A stretch of 62,706 bases of DNA from a bacterium (GCA_017538365.1 JAFYIZ010000001.1:1-62706), one strand, 5' to 3'; shown: positions 18,101-28,093, counted from the first letter of the stretch. Numbers and translations are program-made. Notes: generated by a model not told the origin, from the sequence alone.

Positions 18101-18447
18101 AAAAAGTAGCACATAAGCCGGATTCTGTTTTATCCAGTCATTCATCTGGAACTGCAGTTGCCTGCAGTCTCAAGCGGTCAACCCGAATGCGTCGGATGGG
18201 CGATCCTTATCTGCCGCGGCAGATGGCATTTCTATTAGACCTTGCTCCGAGGGGGGTTTGCCATGCGGGCCGCGTCGCCGTGACCCCGGTGGGCTCTTAC
18301 TCCGCCTTTTCACCTTTTCCCGATAAATCGGGTAGTTTATTTTCTGCTGCACTTTCCGTAGCATCACTGCTCCTGGCCGTTAGCCAGCCCTCTGCCCTGA
18401 AGAGTCCGGACTTTCCTCTGAAGATTTCAGCGACTGGAAGTGCTACT
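18101..18447 (-). ncRNA. rnpB: RNase P RNA, bacterial type A
   Basis: The catalytic RNA that trims tRNA 5' leaders. On the minus strand it shows the 5' core GAGGAAAGTCCGGACT and the downstream AGGGCAGAGGG and GGCTAACGGCC stretches. Near the 3' end is ACAGAATCCGGCTTATG. The ends AGTAGCAC and GTGCTACT (18447-18440 with 18112-18105) pair to form helix P1, which fixes the boundaries. Five T follow at the 3' end. It lies 20 nt after the zinc-ribbon gene on the same strand. The open reading frames across it are non-coding. Confidence 0.95.
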
Positions 18448-18466
18448 TTTTCACAAAGTAAAAGAA

Positions 18467-19222
18467 CTAATTTTCTTCTTTGTCTGATGCCGGTTTCGAG
18501 TGGTTTTCACCAGGAATGAGGATGCACTGGCAGTTCGGACAGACTTCGATTCTGGTTGCGCGGAGAACCATGTTGTAAAGTTCAGGCGGAAGCGTCATGT
18601 TGCAGCCGAGGCAGACTCTGTGTTCAGCCATAGCTATCGCTTTGCCGTTCGGTGAAGTTTCAATGATTCTCTGATATTTGTTGTAAACAGCCGGTCTGAT
18701 GTTTTTCGAAAGTTTTTCTCTTTCGTCGTAGAGTTTGTCGATCGTTTTGTCGAGTTCGTCCATTCTCTTCGAGTTGATTTCGATCTGTTTTTTGAAGCCC
18801 TCTATTTCGCGTGAGAACTGTTCTTCAGTGATGTTGAGTTCTTCGGTTTTTGCTTCGATTTCTTTGTTTATTTCGGCAATTTCATCGCTGAGATCGCGGT
18901 TGAACCTTTTGATGTTGTCGATCTCCCTCAAAAGAGCGTTGTATTCCTCTTTGTTTCTGATGGCGGACTGCTTTCCGGTAATCGTTTTGAGCTTTTCTTC
19001 GCCTTTTTTGTAAATCTCGTCTCTCTTTTCTTTTTCGTCTACCTGAATGTCGATGGCGTTTTTAAGTTCTTTGATCTTGTTTTCCTTTTCAACGATCTGA
19101 TCTTCAAGAGCGTCGTTTTTGTCCGGCAGAGTGTCCAACTCTTCTTCAAGTTTGAAAATCTCAGAGTCAACGTTCTGCAGACTTACAAGTTTTTTCAGTT
19201 CTTCGAGCAAAGGAGCCTCCAT
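18467..19222 (-). CDS. Coiled-coil zinc-ribbon protein (DUF164/CdsZ-like)
   Basis: A 251-residue protein. About residues 5-190 are a long heptad-rich helical region (LQNVDSEIFKLEEELDTL and ELDKTIDKLYDEREKL). A C-terminal four-cysteine zinc ribbon follows (CLGCNMTLPPELYN...CPNCQCIL). This matches the widespread bacterial zf-RING_7/DUF164 family; in chlamydiae a member was linked to secretion. Its function here is unknown. No ribosome-binding site is visible: the ATG lies 12 nt after the U-run of a tRNA terminator hairpin. rnpB follows 20 nt after its stop, the same strand. Confidence 0.85.
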   Translation of the reverse strand: MEAPLLEELKKLVSLQNVDSEIFKLEEELDTLPDKNDALEDQIVEKENKIKELKNAIDIQVDEKEKRDEIYKKGEEKLKTITGKQSAIRNKEEYNALLREIDNIKRFNRDLSDEIAEINKEIEAKTEELNITEEQFSREIEGFKKQIEINSKRMDELDKTIDKLYDEREKLSKNIRPAVYNKYQRIIETSPNGKAIAMAEHRVCLGCNMTLPPELYNMVLRATRIEVCPNCQCILIPGENHSKPASDKEEN

Positions 19223-19234
19223 TAGTTAAAAAGC

Positions 19235-19267
19235 AAAAAAAAAGCACTTGTTTTGAACAAGTGCTTT
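19235..19267 (-). terminator. Intrinsic terminator downstream of the CAU tRNA
   Basis: On the minus strand AAAGCACTTGTT pairs perfectly with AACAAGTGCTTT (19267-19241, 3-nt loop), followed by T down to 19235 (nine T in all). The plus-strand side has no T-run. It would end the tRNA transcript; it also stands directly in front of the zinc-ribbon ATG and could act as an attenuator for that gene. Confidence 0.85.
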
Positions 19268-19325
19268 CTCAAATTTATGTCGTGAAAGTTGTAAATAAAC
19301 AGCAAATCCAGCCTCCACAAAAGAG

Positions 19326-19401
19326 TGGTGGGCCCAAGAGGGTTCGAACCTCTGACCATCCGGTTATGAGCCGGGGGCTCTACCAACTGAGCTATAGGCC
19401 C
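19326..19401 (-). tRNA. tRNA with anticodon CAU (elongator Met or Ile2)
   Basis: A 76-nt cloverleaf with CCA encoded. The acceptor stem is GGGCCTA/TGGGCCC. The D arm is GCTC...GAGC. The anticodon loop is CTCATAA, closed by a CCGG/CCGG core. The T arm is AGAGG-TTCGAAC-CCTCT. Position 1 pairs with 72 (G-C) and the anticodon stem lacks the three G-C pairs of initiators, so it is not fMet. Whether it is elongator Met or lysidine-modified Ile2 cannot be decided by eye. The outermost anticodon-stem pair is a C-A mismatch. Confidence 0.93.
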
Positions 19402-19444
19402 GCAAAAAGCGCAACCTTTATAGTCCGATTCATTTAAAATGCAA
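19402..19444 (-). promoter_or_regulatory. Predicted tRNA promoter
   Basis: On the minus strand: TTGCAT (19444-19439), a 16-nt spacer, TATAAA (19422-19417), GGTTGCGC, then five T and GC directly before the tRNA 5' end. The -10, GC-rich discriminator and T-run repeat the layout seen at other promoters here. Confidence 0.7.
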
Positions 19445-19461
19445 CAAAAATATGAATTTTT

Positions 19462-20622
19462 TTAAAAAGCTTCCAGCAGGTTGAAGTAGAATTTGTAGCC
19501 TTCGGGTGTAAAACCCATGTCAAAACGCAGATTTATCTTTTTTTTCTTGGCGAGCCGCACTCTGATTCCAAACCCGCCGCCGTATTTGATATCCTGAAAG
19601 ATGAAATCGGTGAAATTATGCTGCACTTTTCCTGCGGCGAAAAAAAGTGTTCCGCCGAATCTCCAGTAGATCGGGAAGCGCCACTCTGTCTGTGCCGCAA
19701 GCATGTAGTTGTCCCGGAATCTGTCGCCGACGTAACCGCGCATCATGTCCTTGTCGCCGATAGTAGGCAGAAACGAAAGCGGTGCGTTGCCGTGAACTCC
19801 TTCAAACATCAGCTGAAATCCCAAAACCGACTCGAATTTCGGGATAGGAATCTTTACGAAAGTCCGTCCGTCAATGAAAACTCTCGAAAAACTGTACTGA
19901 CTGCCGAGCCAGAAAGGGTGATACTGGTAAACGACTTCGGCAAAACTGCCGGTTGTAGGAAAAAACGAGTCGTCGGTGCTGTCGTAGCTCAGACGCAAAC
20001 CGATTCCCGAAATGAAACCCTCTTTTCTGTGTTTTTCAAAATAAGACTGTGCAAGCCCTTCTTTCTTTGATTTCACGAGCATGTGATAGCCCTGCGAAAG
20101 CGAGATTCCGGCATAAAAAGAGCGCCAGATCCTGCGGTTTATAGAGTTCTCGAACTTGAAAGTGAACGGTTCGAAAACCTCGTGGGCTGAAGGTTTTGTG
20201 TCATTTCCGATCCCGTAAAAATCGGTCGGATATTTCTTGAAAGTGAGTCTGCTTTTCCAGTGCCAGTTCGCATTATCCCAATATAAATTGCCGACATTCG
20301 CGTTGAGGAGCTGGTTTCGCAGCGTGTAAAAAAAGACAAAAGCAAGCGAGTTCGATTTGCTCACGTAATCGTCTTTGTAGTGCTCTTTGTGAATGACAGC
20401 CGATGCGCCGAAACCGAAATTTGTGTCACTTGAGTAAAAAACAATGGGAAAGGCGATGATTCCGAGTTTTTTCTCCTCTTTTTCATCAGTTTTTTCTTCA
20501 TTTTTTTCGATATTTTCGGTTTTTGCTGATGAAATTTCATCGTTTTTTTGTTTTGTTTCTTCGGCGGAAAATATAAATGGAAAAGTTAAAAAAATAAGCG
20601 AAATCAATAACTTGAGAGGCAT
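19462..20622 (-). CDS. Omp85-type outer-membrane barrel protein (BamA/TamA barrel domain)
   Basis: A 386-residue protein with an N-terminal signal peptide (ISLIFLTFPFIFSA) and an Asp/Glu/Lys-rich linker (about 22-50). A C-terminal barrel follows with alternating amphipathic strands. MRGYVGDRFRDNYML matches the conserved barrel region of the bacterial surface antigen (D15) family. LRLSYDSTDDSFFPTTGSF is the typical preceding strand. No POTRA domains are present, so it is a barrel-only member, not BamA itself. It ends in a hydrophobic/aromatic residue (EAF), as outer-membrane proteins do. The gene starts 6 nt after lepA, so the two are cotranscribed. Confidence 0.85.
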   Translation of the reverse strand: MPLKLLISLIFLTFPFIFSAEETKQKNDEISSAKTENIEKNEEKTDEKEEKKLGIIAFPIVFYSSDTNFGFGASAVIHKEHYKDDYVSKSNSLAFVFFYTLRNQLLNANVGNLYWDNANWHWKSRLTFKKYPTDFYGIGNDTKPSAHEVFEPFTFKFENSINRRIWRSFYAGISLSQGYHMLVKSKKEGLAQSYFEKHRKEGFISGIGLRLSYDSTDDSFFPTTGSFAEVVYQYHPFWLGSQYSFSRVFIDGRTFVKIPIPKFESVLGFQLMFEGVHGNAPLSFLPTIGDKDMMRGYVGDRFRDNYMLAAQTEWRFPIYWRFGGTLFFAAGKVQHNFTDFIFQDIKYGGGFGIRVRLAKKKKINLRFDMGFTPEGYKFYFNLLEAF

Positions 20623-20628
20623 TTGCTT

Positions 20629-22437
20629 TTACTGGTCTTCTTCACCCGCTTCAAGGACGGCTAAGAATGCTTCCTGCGGGATCTCGACGTTTCCGAGCTG
20701 TTTCATCCGCTTCTTTCCCTCTTTCTGCTTTTCGAGGAGTTTTCTCTTTCGCGATACGTCGCCGCCGTAGCATTTTGATGTGACGTCCTTTCTGTAAGCT
20801 TTTACTGTTTCGCGTGAAATTACGGTCGAGCCGATAGCAGCCTGAATTGCGACATCGTACATCTGTCTCGGTATGACGCGGCGCATTTTCATTACGAGAG
20901 AACGTCCCATCTGGTATGAATTGTCCTTGTGGACGATGACAGAAAGCGCATCTACCGGTTCTCCGTTGATGAGGATATCCATTTTTACGAGGTTTGACTT
21001 CTCGTAACGGTCGAATTCGTAGTCAAGTGAAGCAAAACCGCGCGAGATTGACTTCAACTTGTCGTAAAAATCGTAAACTATTTCGCTGAGCGGCATTTCG
21101 TATTCCAGAATGACGCGGTCCGCCGCCTGATAGATCATGTTTTTCTGTTTGCCGCGCTTATCCAGGCAGAGTTTGACTAACCCGCCGATAAATTCAGCCG
21201 GAGTAAAGACCGACGCCTTGACGATCGGCTCTTCGATGTGGGCGATTATCTGCGGTTTCGGAAGTTTGTCCGGGTTTTCAACGATGACTTCCTCTCCGTT
21301 TGTGAGGACGACTTTGTATGCGACGCTCGGAGCCGTTGTGATGAGTTCAAGCCCGAATTCGCGTTCAAGTCTCTCTTTTACGATTTCAAGGTGGAGCATT
21401 CCCAGAAATCCGCAGCGGAAACCGTAACCGAGCGCAGTCGAATTTTCAGGTTCGTAGGAAAAGCTTGAGTCGTTGAGTGCGAGCTTCTCGACGGCGCGTT
21501 TGACTTCTTCGTATTTTGAAGTTTCTACCGGAAAAACTCCGCAGAAAACCATCTGTTTCATCGGTTTGAAGCCGGGAAGTGGAGTGGTAGTCGGATCGTT
21601 CGCAAGGGTTATCGTTTCACCGATCCTGACATCGTGGATCGTTTTGATCCCTGCTGCGACGACGCCTACTTCTCCTGCCGAAAGCGAATCGACTTTTTTA
21701 AGGAAAGGCATGTATTTCGCGATCTCGATGACTTCATAATCGGCGTTTGAGTGCATGAGATGAATGATATTTCCGGTTTTGATTTCTCCGTCGAACATTC
21801 TTACCATCATTCTGACTCCGACGTAGGCATCGAACCAGCTGTCAAAGACCAGAGCCCTTGTTTTCATCGAAGGATCAGTCTTGGGAGCGGGAATTTCGGT
21901 AACGATTTTATCCAAAAGTTCTCTAACTCCGACACCGGTTTTTGCCGAAACGAGAGAAGCGTCATCAGTGTCTATCCCGATGATGTCTGCGATTTCAGTT
22001 TTCGTTTTTTCAACATCTGCGCTCGGAAGGTCGATTTTATTGATTACCGGAACTATCGCGAGGTCGTTGTCGATCGCCATGTAGACATTTGCCAGAGTCT
22101 GTGCCTCGACACCCTGAGTTGCGTCAACTACAAGCAGAGCGCCTTCGCAGCTCGTAAGTGCGCGGCTTACCTCGTAGGAAAAATCGACGTGTCCGGGTGT
22201 GTCAATGAAGTTGAATTCGTATTTTTCACCCTTGTATTCGTGAAAAACTGTGACTGCGCGCGCCTTGATCGTGATTCCGCGCTCTTTTTCAAGTTCCATG
22301 TCATCGAGGAACTGATCCGTCATCTCCCTTTCGCTTAAACCGCCGGTCATTTCAAGAAGCCTGTCGGAAAGAGTCGATTTGCCGTGATCGATATGTGCTA
22401 CAATCGAAAAATTCCTGATATTATTGATGTTTTTCAT
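20629..22437 (-). CDS. lepA: Elongation factor 4 (LepA)
   Basis: A ribosome-binding translational GTPase. The start [22 protein letters not shown] is characteristic; G-domain motifs are [17 protein letters not shown] and [12 protein letters not shown]-like domains follow, and the LepA-specific C-terminal part has the [21 protein letters not shown] tail region (here split by position, residues about 560-585). The length of 602 residues is normal. ATG at 22437 is chosen over an upstream in-frame TTG-type extension because the family begins here and AAGG precedes it. It has its own predicted promoter and leads into the barrel gene. Confidence 0.96.
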   Translation of the reverse strand: MKNINNIRNFSIVAHIDHGKSTLSDRLLEMTGGLSEREMTDQFLDDMELEKERGITIKARAVTVFHEYKGEKYEFNFIDTPGHVDFSYEVSRALTSCEGALLVVDATQGVEAQTLANVYMAIDNDLAIVPVINKIDLPSADVEKTKTEIADIIGIDTDDASLVSAKTGVGVRELLDKIVTEIPAPKTDPSMKTRALVFDSWFDAYVGVRMMVRMFDGEIKTGNIIHLMHSNADYEVIEIAKYMPFLKKVDSLSAGEVGVVAAGIKTIHDVRIGETITLANDPTTTPLPGFKPMKQMVFCGVFPVETSKYEEVKRAVEKLALNDSSFSYEPENSTALGYGFRCGFLGMLHLEIVKERLEREFGLELITTAPSVAYKVVLTNGEEVIVENPDKLPKPQIIAHIEEPIVKASVFTPAEFIGGLVKLCLDKRGKQKNMIYQAADRVILEYEMPLSEIVYDFYDKLKSISRGFASLDYEFDRYEKSNLVKMDILINGEPVDALSVIVHKDNSYQMGRSLVMKMRRVIPRQMYDVAIQAAIGSTVISRETVKAYRKDVTSKCYGGDVSRKRKLLEKQKEGKKRMKQLGNVEIPQEAFLAVLEAGEEDQ

Positions 22438-22465
22438 ACCAACCTTGAGAAAAGTTAACAAAAAC

Positions 22466-22500
22466 CGCGCGTTTATACACGAAAAGTTCAGATTTTACAA
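22466..22500 (-). promoter_or_regulatory. Predicted lepA promoter
   Basis: On the minus strand: TTGTAA (22500-22495), a 17-nt spacer, TATAAA (22477-22472), CGCGCGG, then five T and G. Both boxes match the consensus 5/6 and spacing is optimal. Confidence 0.75.
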
Positions 22501-22548
22501 GAAGTTGCAGCTTTTTTGATTTGTTTTTAGGGAAATTGCCGTTCTTAT

Positions 22549-22590
22549 TTGCATTTATTAAGGTTATTCGTATAATATCGCGCTTTTGAT
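22549..22590 (+). promoter_or_regulatory. Predicted promoter of the wzz-like gene
   Basis: TTGCAT (22549-22554), a 16-nt spacer and a perfect TATAAT (22571-22576) are followed by ATCGCGC and T-runs (TTTTGATTTTTG). It is back-to-back with the lepA promoter, about 50 bp away. Confidence 0.75.
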
Positions 22591-22612
22591 TTTTGTTCGA
22601 AGAGAGGTTTTT

Positions 22613-24241
22613 ATGGATAATACGCAAGAAAATGTTTCCTCAACCGAAAATACTGCGGCTGTCACGAAGAAAAGCGTACGTCTGGAGATAACTATCGATG
22701 ATTTTATAAAAATTATCCGCGACAATAAAAAACTTTACTGTATTTCTTCCGCATGTGTTTTTGTAATTATAGTTTGTGTTTTTCTTTTCTTTTTAACTCC
22801 GGTATATACGGTCGAATCTTCGATAGAAATAAGAAATTCTCAAGGATCGACTTCGATTTCTCCGTTCGACATGGTTAGTCAGTTTATAGGAGGAGTCGCA
22901 TCGAACAACAAGAGTATAGATATTGAGCTGCTCAAAAGCAGAGCGCTGATGGATTTGGTGATAGAAAAAAATAATCTTCAAATGAAGGTTGAGAAAAAAA
23001 ATAACAATATGTTCTTCCATTATTGGAATAAAATTTTGGGACAACAACATGAAAATGCATTTATAATTTTTAAGAAGATTCCAGAATCGTTTAAGATGGG
23101 GAAAGGCAGTATACATGCAACAGAAGAAGGTTATACTCTTGAATTCAACGGAGAAAAAGCCGAATGTGCATGGAAATCCGACTGTACTTGCGGCAAAGGA
23201 ACAGTTTCTCTTGAAAAGATCGGAACTTTTAATGTCTCCGAAGAGTATGAATTTGCTTATAAAGACATAATATCAACGAGAGATAGAATATCAAAGATTT
23301 TGAAAATCAATGATACGTCTAATTCAGGACCTTTGAATCTTAAAAAAGGAGGGAATGACGAGTTTATAAGCTTGGCATTTACGCACGAAAGTCCTCTTAT
23401 GTCTGTACGTGTGCTGAATGATCTCATAACCGTCTATATAGAAAAAAAGGATGATTGGGAAAACAAAGACAGAGTTTCAAAACAGGGTTATATCAACAAT
23501 ATGCTGGAAGAACTTTCTCTCGGTATACAGGAAAAGGCGGAAAAAATGATTATGTTTCAACAGAAGGAACATACGATAATGCCTGAACTCGAATTTCCGG
23601 AACTGTTGAAAAAACAGGAGACAGTGAAGGTTCAACTTGAGGAGTTTAAATTTAAGAGAAAGATTCTTGAAAACACATTGAAAAACATTGAAAAGGATTC
23701 CGGCAAACCGATAACTGTTCCGATTGAAGAGGTTTCAGTACAGGAAGCTCTCAAATATCACAACGCCCTTCTTTTCAAGCGCAATGAACTTGCCCAGCGT
23801 GTAACAGATGAACACCCTCTCAGAGTTGCTGCCGACGAGGAGATAAAAGAGAGTGAAAACGCTCTTAAAAATGTCATAAAAACAAGCATTACTCAATATG
23901 ACAAAGGGGAAAAACTGCTGACTGAATTTTTGAACCTTATGTCTGACGGTCAGGAAAAACTTCCTGAAAATTTGATTACTTTTGCAAATTTGAAGCGTGA
24001 TGTCGAGCTTGCGGAAAGAGTCTATGTAACTTTGTCAGCCAAATTGTACGAATCATCGATTTCACCGAATATAGGTGTTCCGCCTGTAAGAGTCATCGAC
24101 GCTCCTGATCCTTTTGTTACCCGTTCGTTTCCGAAATCCATGATGTTTGCTCTGATAACTTTGATTGCTACGCTTTTATCGGGTTTTTTTGTAGTGTTTG
24201 CAAAGGAATTTCTCAAATCTGCAAAAGAAATCCTTAAATAG
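22613..24241 (+). CDS. Wzz/GNVR-type polysaccharide chain-length regulator
   Basis: A 542-residue polysaccharide co-polymerase. One membrane segment lies at about 45-70 (ISSACVFVIIVCVFLFFL) and a second near 515-535 (MMFALITLIATLLSGFFVVF). A large periplasmic domain rich in coiled coil lies between (about 290-490). The GNVR-like end before TM2 reads FANLKRDVELAERVYVTL...PPVRVIDAPDPFV. Such proteins set the chain length of O-antigen, exopolysaccharide or capsule at the inner membrane. AGAGAGG precedes the ATG at 22613. No glycan gene cluster adjoins it, so it is an orphan here. The central part is AT-rich compared with dnaE. Confidence 0.85.
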   Translation: MDNTQENVSSTENTAAVTKKSVRLEITIDDFIKIIRDNKKLYCISSACVFVIIVCVFLFFLTPVYTVESSIEIRNSQGSTSISPFDMVSQFIGGVASNNKSIDIELLKSRALMDLVIEKNNLQMKVEKKNNNMFFHYWNKILGQQHENAFIIFKKIPESFKMGKGSIHATEEGYTLEFNGEKAECAWKSDCTCGKGTVSLEKIGTFNVSEEYEFAYKDIISTRDRISKILKINDTSNSGPLNLKKGGNDEFISLAFTHESPLMSVRVLNDLITVYIEKKDDWENKDRVSKQGYINNMLEELSLGIQEKAEKMIMFQQKEHTIMPELEFPELLKKQETVKVQLEEFKFKRKILENTLKNIEKDSGKPITVPIEEVSVQEALKYHNALLFKRNELAQRVTDEHPLRVAADEEIKESENALKNVIKTSITQYDKGEKLLTEFLNLMSDGQEKLPENLITFANLKRDVELAERVYVTLSAKLYESSISPNIGVPPVRVIDAPDPFVTRSFPKSMMFALITLIATLLSGFFVVFAKEFLKSAKEILK

Positions 24242-24279
24242 ATGCTTTCTCTTGTAAATTTTTTTAACTGAGGCATAAA

Positions 24280-27200
24280 ATGGCGTTTGTCCACTTGCAT
24301 TTACACACGATTTATTCATTCCTTGACGGTCTTGTAAAACCTGGGGAACTTGCAAAAAAGCTCAAAAAACTCGGGATGACGGCGGTCGCAATCACTGACC
24401 ACGGAAATATGCACGGAGTCGTCGATTTCTACACGACGATGATCGGCAAGGATGAAAAAGGAAACTACAACAAGCTTGAAAACGCCGCGATAAAGCCTGT
24501 TATAGGTATGGAGGTCTATATTTCGGCGCACGACAGAACTGAAAAAGTTAAATCCGATGCGTTCCACATGCTTCTTTTGGCTGAAAACGAGACGGGATAT
24601 AAAAATCTGTGCTATATGGCTTCTACCGCGTTTGTTGACGGATTTTACTACAAGCCGCGTATCGACAGAGCGCTTATAAAAGATCATGCAGAGGGAATCA
24701 TCGCTACGAGCGCCTGTCTGGGCGGCGAAATTCCGAGAGCGCTAGTTGCCGGAAAAGATGACGATGCAAAGCGGATCGCGCTTGAATATATCGAGCTTTT
24801 CGGGAAAGATAACTTCTTTATCGAGCTTCAGGTAAACGGGATAAAAGAGCAGGAAGAGGTCAATCCGAAACTTATAAAACTTGCCCGTGAACTCGGAGTC
24901 GGGCTCGTTGCTACGAATGATGTCCACTACCTGAGTCCCGAAGACGCTGAGGCACAGGACATTCTTTTCTGCATAAACGAAAAGAAAAAAGTTACCGATA
25001 CTGACAGAATGCACCACGAAACTGCGGCGTTTTATCTTAAAAGCGAAGAAGAGATGAGAAATCTTTTCAGTGTTTACGGCGAAGCTGGAACGGAAGCGAT
25101 AGAAAACACCGTGAAGATTGCCGAAAGATGCAATGTCCAGCTTGATCTGGGACACAATTATCTGCCGATTTTCAATACCGGCGACAAAACTCCGGCAGAG
25201 TTTCTGCGAGATATGGCTGAAAAAGGGCTTGAAGAGAGATTTTTGGAGCTTGGAACGCCGGAAGAGAAGAAGCAGGCTTACAGGGAAAGGCTTGAATACG
25301 AGCTCGGCGTTATCATCAGAATGGATTTCCCGGGTTATTTCCTCATAGTCTCTGACTTTATCCGCTGGGCGAAAAACAACGGAATACCGGTCGGTCCGGG
25401 GCGTGGCAGCGGCGCAGGTTCGCTAGTCGCCTACTGTACGAGGATCACAGATCTCGATCCGCTGCGCTACGAGCTTCTTTTTGAGAGATTTCTCAATCCG
25501 GAGAGAATTTCGATGCCCGATTTCGATGTCGATTTCTGTCAGGACAACCGCGAACGTGTCATTCAGTATGTCGAAGATAAATACGGTTTTGAAAATGTCG
25601 CCCAGATCGCCACTTTCGGTCAGCTTAAGGCAAAATCCGCGATCCGTGATGTTGCCCGTGCGCTCGATATTCCGATAAGCACTGCCGACAAACTGGCAAA
25701 ACTCGTTCCCGATTCGTTTGCCGATATGTATTCTCCGCAGTATTTGAAAAAAACGAAGGATATAACGGCCAAACTTGTGAACGACTATCATGTTCCGGCA
25801 GATGTCGCTGCCGATCCCGACAAGCTGAGAAAAGCGATCGAAGGATTGAGGATCGCTCCTGAAGATGTCGATAATATCAAGTCGCTCAACACGGCGATCG
25901 ATGCATTTGCGAACGAAAGACAGGTCATCCGCGACAACACGGATTTTTCTAAGATCATCAATATTGCTGTGAAAATAGAGGGACTTCTCCGTCAGCCCGG
26001 AAAGCACGCATGCGGACTTGTCATCGGTCAGAAGCCGATTTACGAGTATTCTCCGATATTCGTTGATAAGGATAACTACCACGTCACGCAGTATGACAAA
26101 ACTATGGTCGAGCTCGTCGGCTTGGTCAAATTCGACTTCCTCGGGCTCAAAACGCTCACGATGATAAACCATGCGGTAACGCTTGTCAGAAAGAAAGTTC
26201 CCGATTTCGACATATCGAAAATCCCGTTAGATGATGCCGAAACATACAAGTATATCTGCGAGAACAGCACGAAAGGGATATTCCAAATGGAAAGCGGCGG
26301 TTTTGAAAAGATGATTCACCAGATGAAACCCGACCGTATCGAAGACCTTATCGCGGCTGTCGCTCTGTACCGACCGGGACCTATGGACATCATTCCGAAC
26401 TACATCCGCAGAAAACACGGAAAAGAGAAGATAGAATACGATCATCCGTGGCTGAGTGAGATTTTGAGCGAAACTTACGGGCTTATGGTTTATCAGGAGC
26501 AGGTCATGCAGATTTCGCGCCGTCTGGCCGGGTTCTCGATGGGGCAGGCTGACGGTCTTAGAAAGGCTATGGGTAAAAAAATTGCCGCGAAAATGGCTGA
26601 GGCTAAAGTCAAATTCATCGACGGAGCCAAAAACAACGGGATTTCGGAAGAGACTGCCAAACTGGTTTTCGACCACATGGAAAAGTTCGCGAGTTACGGC
26701 TTCAACAAGTCCCACGCTGCGTGTTACGGCTATATTTCGTATCAGACTGCTTATCTGAAAACACACTATCCGACAGAATTTCTTACCGCTCTCATTACTT
26801 CCGAAGCGGGAGATGCGAACAAGGTTTTTATGTATATCAGCGATGCTAGGGACCGCGGAATCAAAGTCTGTCTTCCCGACATAAACAAAAGTTTCAACAG
26901 TTTCAGTATCGAGGAAAATACGATCAGATACGGCTTCGGCGCTGTTAAAAATGTCGGTGAAGCGGCAGTAGACGAGATAATCAAAGAACGTGAGAAAAAC
27001 GGCGACTTTAAATCCCTGATCGACTTTACGAGCAGGATGAGCCAATCGAAAGTCAACTCAAGGGCTATAGAGTTTTTGATAAAAGCAGGTGCTTTTGATT
27101 TTACAGGAATCAACCGCGGACTTCTTCTGGCGATGCTTCCGAGTGCGCTGAAAGAGGGAAGCAAGGCGGCTGAAGACAAAGACAACGGACAGCTCAGTCT

Positions 27201-28026
27201 TTTTGCTGCGTTTGCGGAAGAAACTTCAGGCGGCAGTTCGGGTATGACCGATGAAGATCTTCTCAAACAGGTCGATAAAACCGCGGCTTGGGATGTTTTT
27301 GATTCGCTTGCATTCGAGCGCGAAGTCTTGGGAATCTATCTTTCAAACCATCCGGCAAGGTTTTTCAGAAAAGATTTCCAGAATTTAGGACTCAGTTCGA
27401 TAAACAGCGTCGTTGAAGAAGTCGAATCGGGGAAGCGTTTCTACGGACAGCGCAACGACAACTGGGTTCCTGGAATAATTACTACCGAAATCAAGCCGAC
27501 AAAAAGCAAGGATGGCAAAGAATACTACCTTAAAGGAATTCTCGAAAGTGAAGAGAGTTCGATCGAGTTTTCGATAAACAAAATAGGAAATCCTTTGGGA
27601 AATCCGGATGTTGCAAAACTCGCTTCAAAAGTTCCTCTTATTTTCAAAGTTCGCGGAAGAGCTGTTCTTACCGGGGACGAAGAGGAAAAAACTCTCGAAA
27701 AAGTTGTGCTTTCCATAAGCGACATCAAGACCGATATCAAAACTGTCGATCAGTTTATGCTTTACTGCCGGGAGAATGATCCTGATTTCGAGCCGGTACT
27801 GGTCTACGAGTGCAGCGAAGAAGAATTTATGAAAAACAAGACTAATTTGGAGAAGATTTTTTCTGTTGAGCCGACTGCTTTCAAAATGAAACTGCAGCTT
27901 AGGATAAATTTCGGTGATTCAGGCGACAATATCGTTCTTGAAAAACTGGGCAATATAGATTTGTCGAGACTGGCACAGTACAAATCGGTATTCGGTTACG
28001 ACCAGTTTTATCTGAAAGTTAAATAA
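24280..28026 (+). CDS. dnaE: DNA polymerase III subunit alpha
   Basis: The replicative polymerase chain, 1248 residues. The N-terminal PHP domain opens FVHLHLHTIYSFLDG and contains AITDHGNMHG. The catalytic palm shows PDFDVDFCQDNRERVI (two catalytic Asp) and VGPGRGSGAGS; the finger/HhH part shows ASYGFNKSHAACYGYISYQT. A C-terminal region with weak OB-fold character follows (about 1030-1120). It is DnaE-type rather than PolC, because no exonuclease domain interrupts PHP. A GAGG site precedes the ATG. It stands between the wzz-like gene and mreB and appears to be transcribed with the former. Confidence 0.97.
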   Translation: MAFVHLHLHTIYSFLDGLVKPGELAKKLKKLGMTAVAITDHGNMHGVVDFYTTMIGKDEKGNYNKLENAAIKPVIGMEVYISAHDRTEKVKSDAFHMLLLAENETGYKNLCYMASTAFVDGFYYKPRIDRALIKDHAEGIIATSACLGGEIPRALVAGKDDDAKRIALEYIELFGKDNFFIELQVNGIKEQEEVNPKLIKLARELGVGLVATNDVHYLSPEDAEAQDILFCINEKKKVTDTDRMHHETAAFYLKSEEEMRNLFSVYGEAGTEAIENTVKIAERCNVQLDLGHNYLPIFNTGDKTPAEFLRDMAEKGLEERFLELGTPEEKKQAYRERLEYELGVIIRMDFPGYFLIVSDFIRWAKNNGIPVGPGRGSGAGSLVAYCTRITDLDPLRYELLFERFLNPERISMPDFDVDFCQDNRERVIQYVEDKYGFENVAQIATFGQLKAKSAIRDVARALDIPISTADKLAKLVPDSFADMYSPQYLKKTKDITAKLVNDYHVPADVAADPDKLRKAIEGLRIAPEDVDNIKSLNTAIDAFANERQVIRDNTDFSKIINIAVKIEGLLRQPGKHACGLVIGQKPIYEYSPIFVDKDNYHVTQYDKTMVELVGLVKFDFLGLKTLTMINHAVTLVRKKVPDFDISKIPLDDAETYKYICENSTKGIFQMESGGFEKMIHQMKPDRIEDLIAAVALYRPGPMDIIPNYIRRKHGKEKIEYDHPWLSEILSETYGLMVYQEQVMQISRRLAGFSMGQADGLRKAMGKKIAAKMAEAKVKFIDGAKNNGISEETAKLVFDHMEKFASYGFNKSHAACYGYISYQTAYLKTHYPTEFLTALITSEAGDANKVFMYISDARDRGIKVCLPDINKSFNSFSIEENTIRYGFGAVKNVGEAAVDEIIKEREKNGDFKSLIDFTSRMSQSKVNSRAIEFLIKAGAFDFTGINRGLLLAMLPSALKEGSKAAEDKDNGQLSLFAAFAEETSGGSSGMTDEDLLKQVDKTAAWDVFDSLAFEREVLGIYLSNHPARFFRKDFQNLGLSSINSVVEEVESGKRFYGQRNDNWVPGIITTEIKPTKSKDGKEYYLKGILESEESSIEFSINKIGNPLGNPDVAKLASKVPLIFKVRGRAVLTGDEEEKTLEKVVLSISDIKTDIKTVDQFMLYCRENDPDFEPVLVYECSEEEFMKNKTNLEKIFSVEPTAFKMKLQLRINFGDSGDNIVLEKLGNIDLSRLAQYKSVFGYDQFYLKVK

Positions 28027-28053
28027 AATTAAGCGCTAAAATTTCAAAACTTC

Positions 28054-28093
28054 TTTACTTTGAAATTTCTGCGACTATACTTTTGCGTTTTTT
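28054..28093 (+). promoter_or_regulatory. Predicted mreB promoter
   Basis: TTTACT (28054-28059), a 16-nt spacer and TATACT (28076-28081) are followed by TTTGCG and six T, then G. AAAGGAAGG near 28109-28117 is the ribosome-binding site. Confidence 0.6.

Noticed and set aside
18076-18519. A 147-codon plus-strand frame
   Set aside because: It covers rnpB antisense; the conserved RNase P RNA core explains the sequence.
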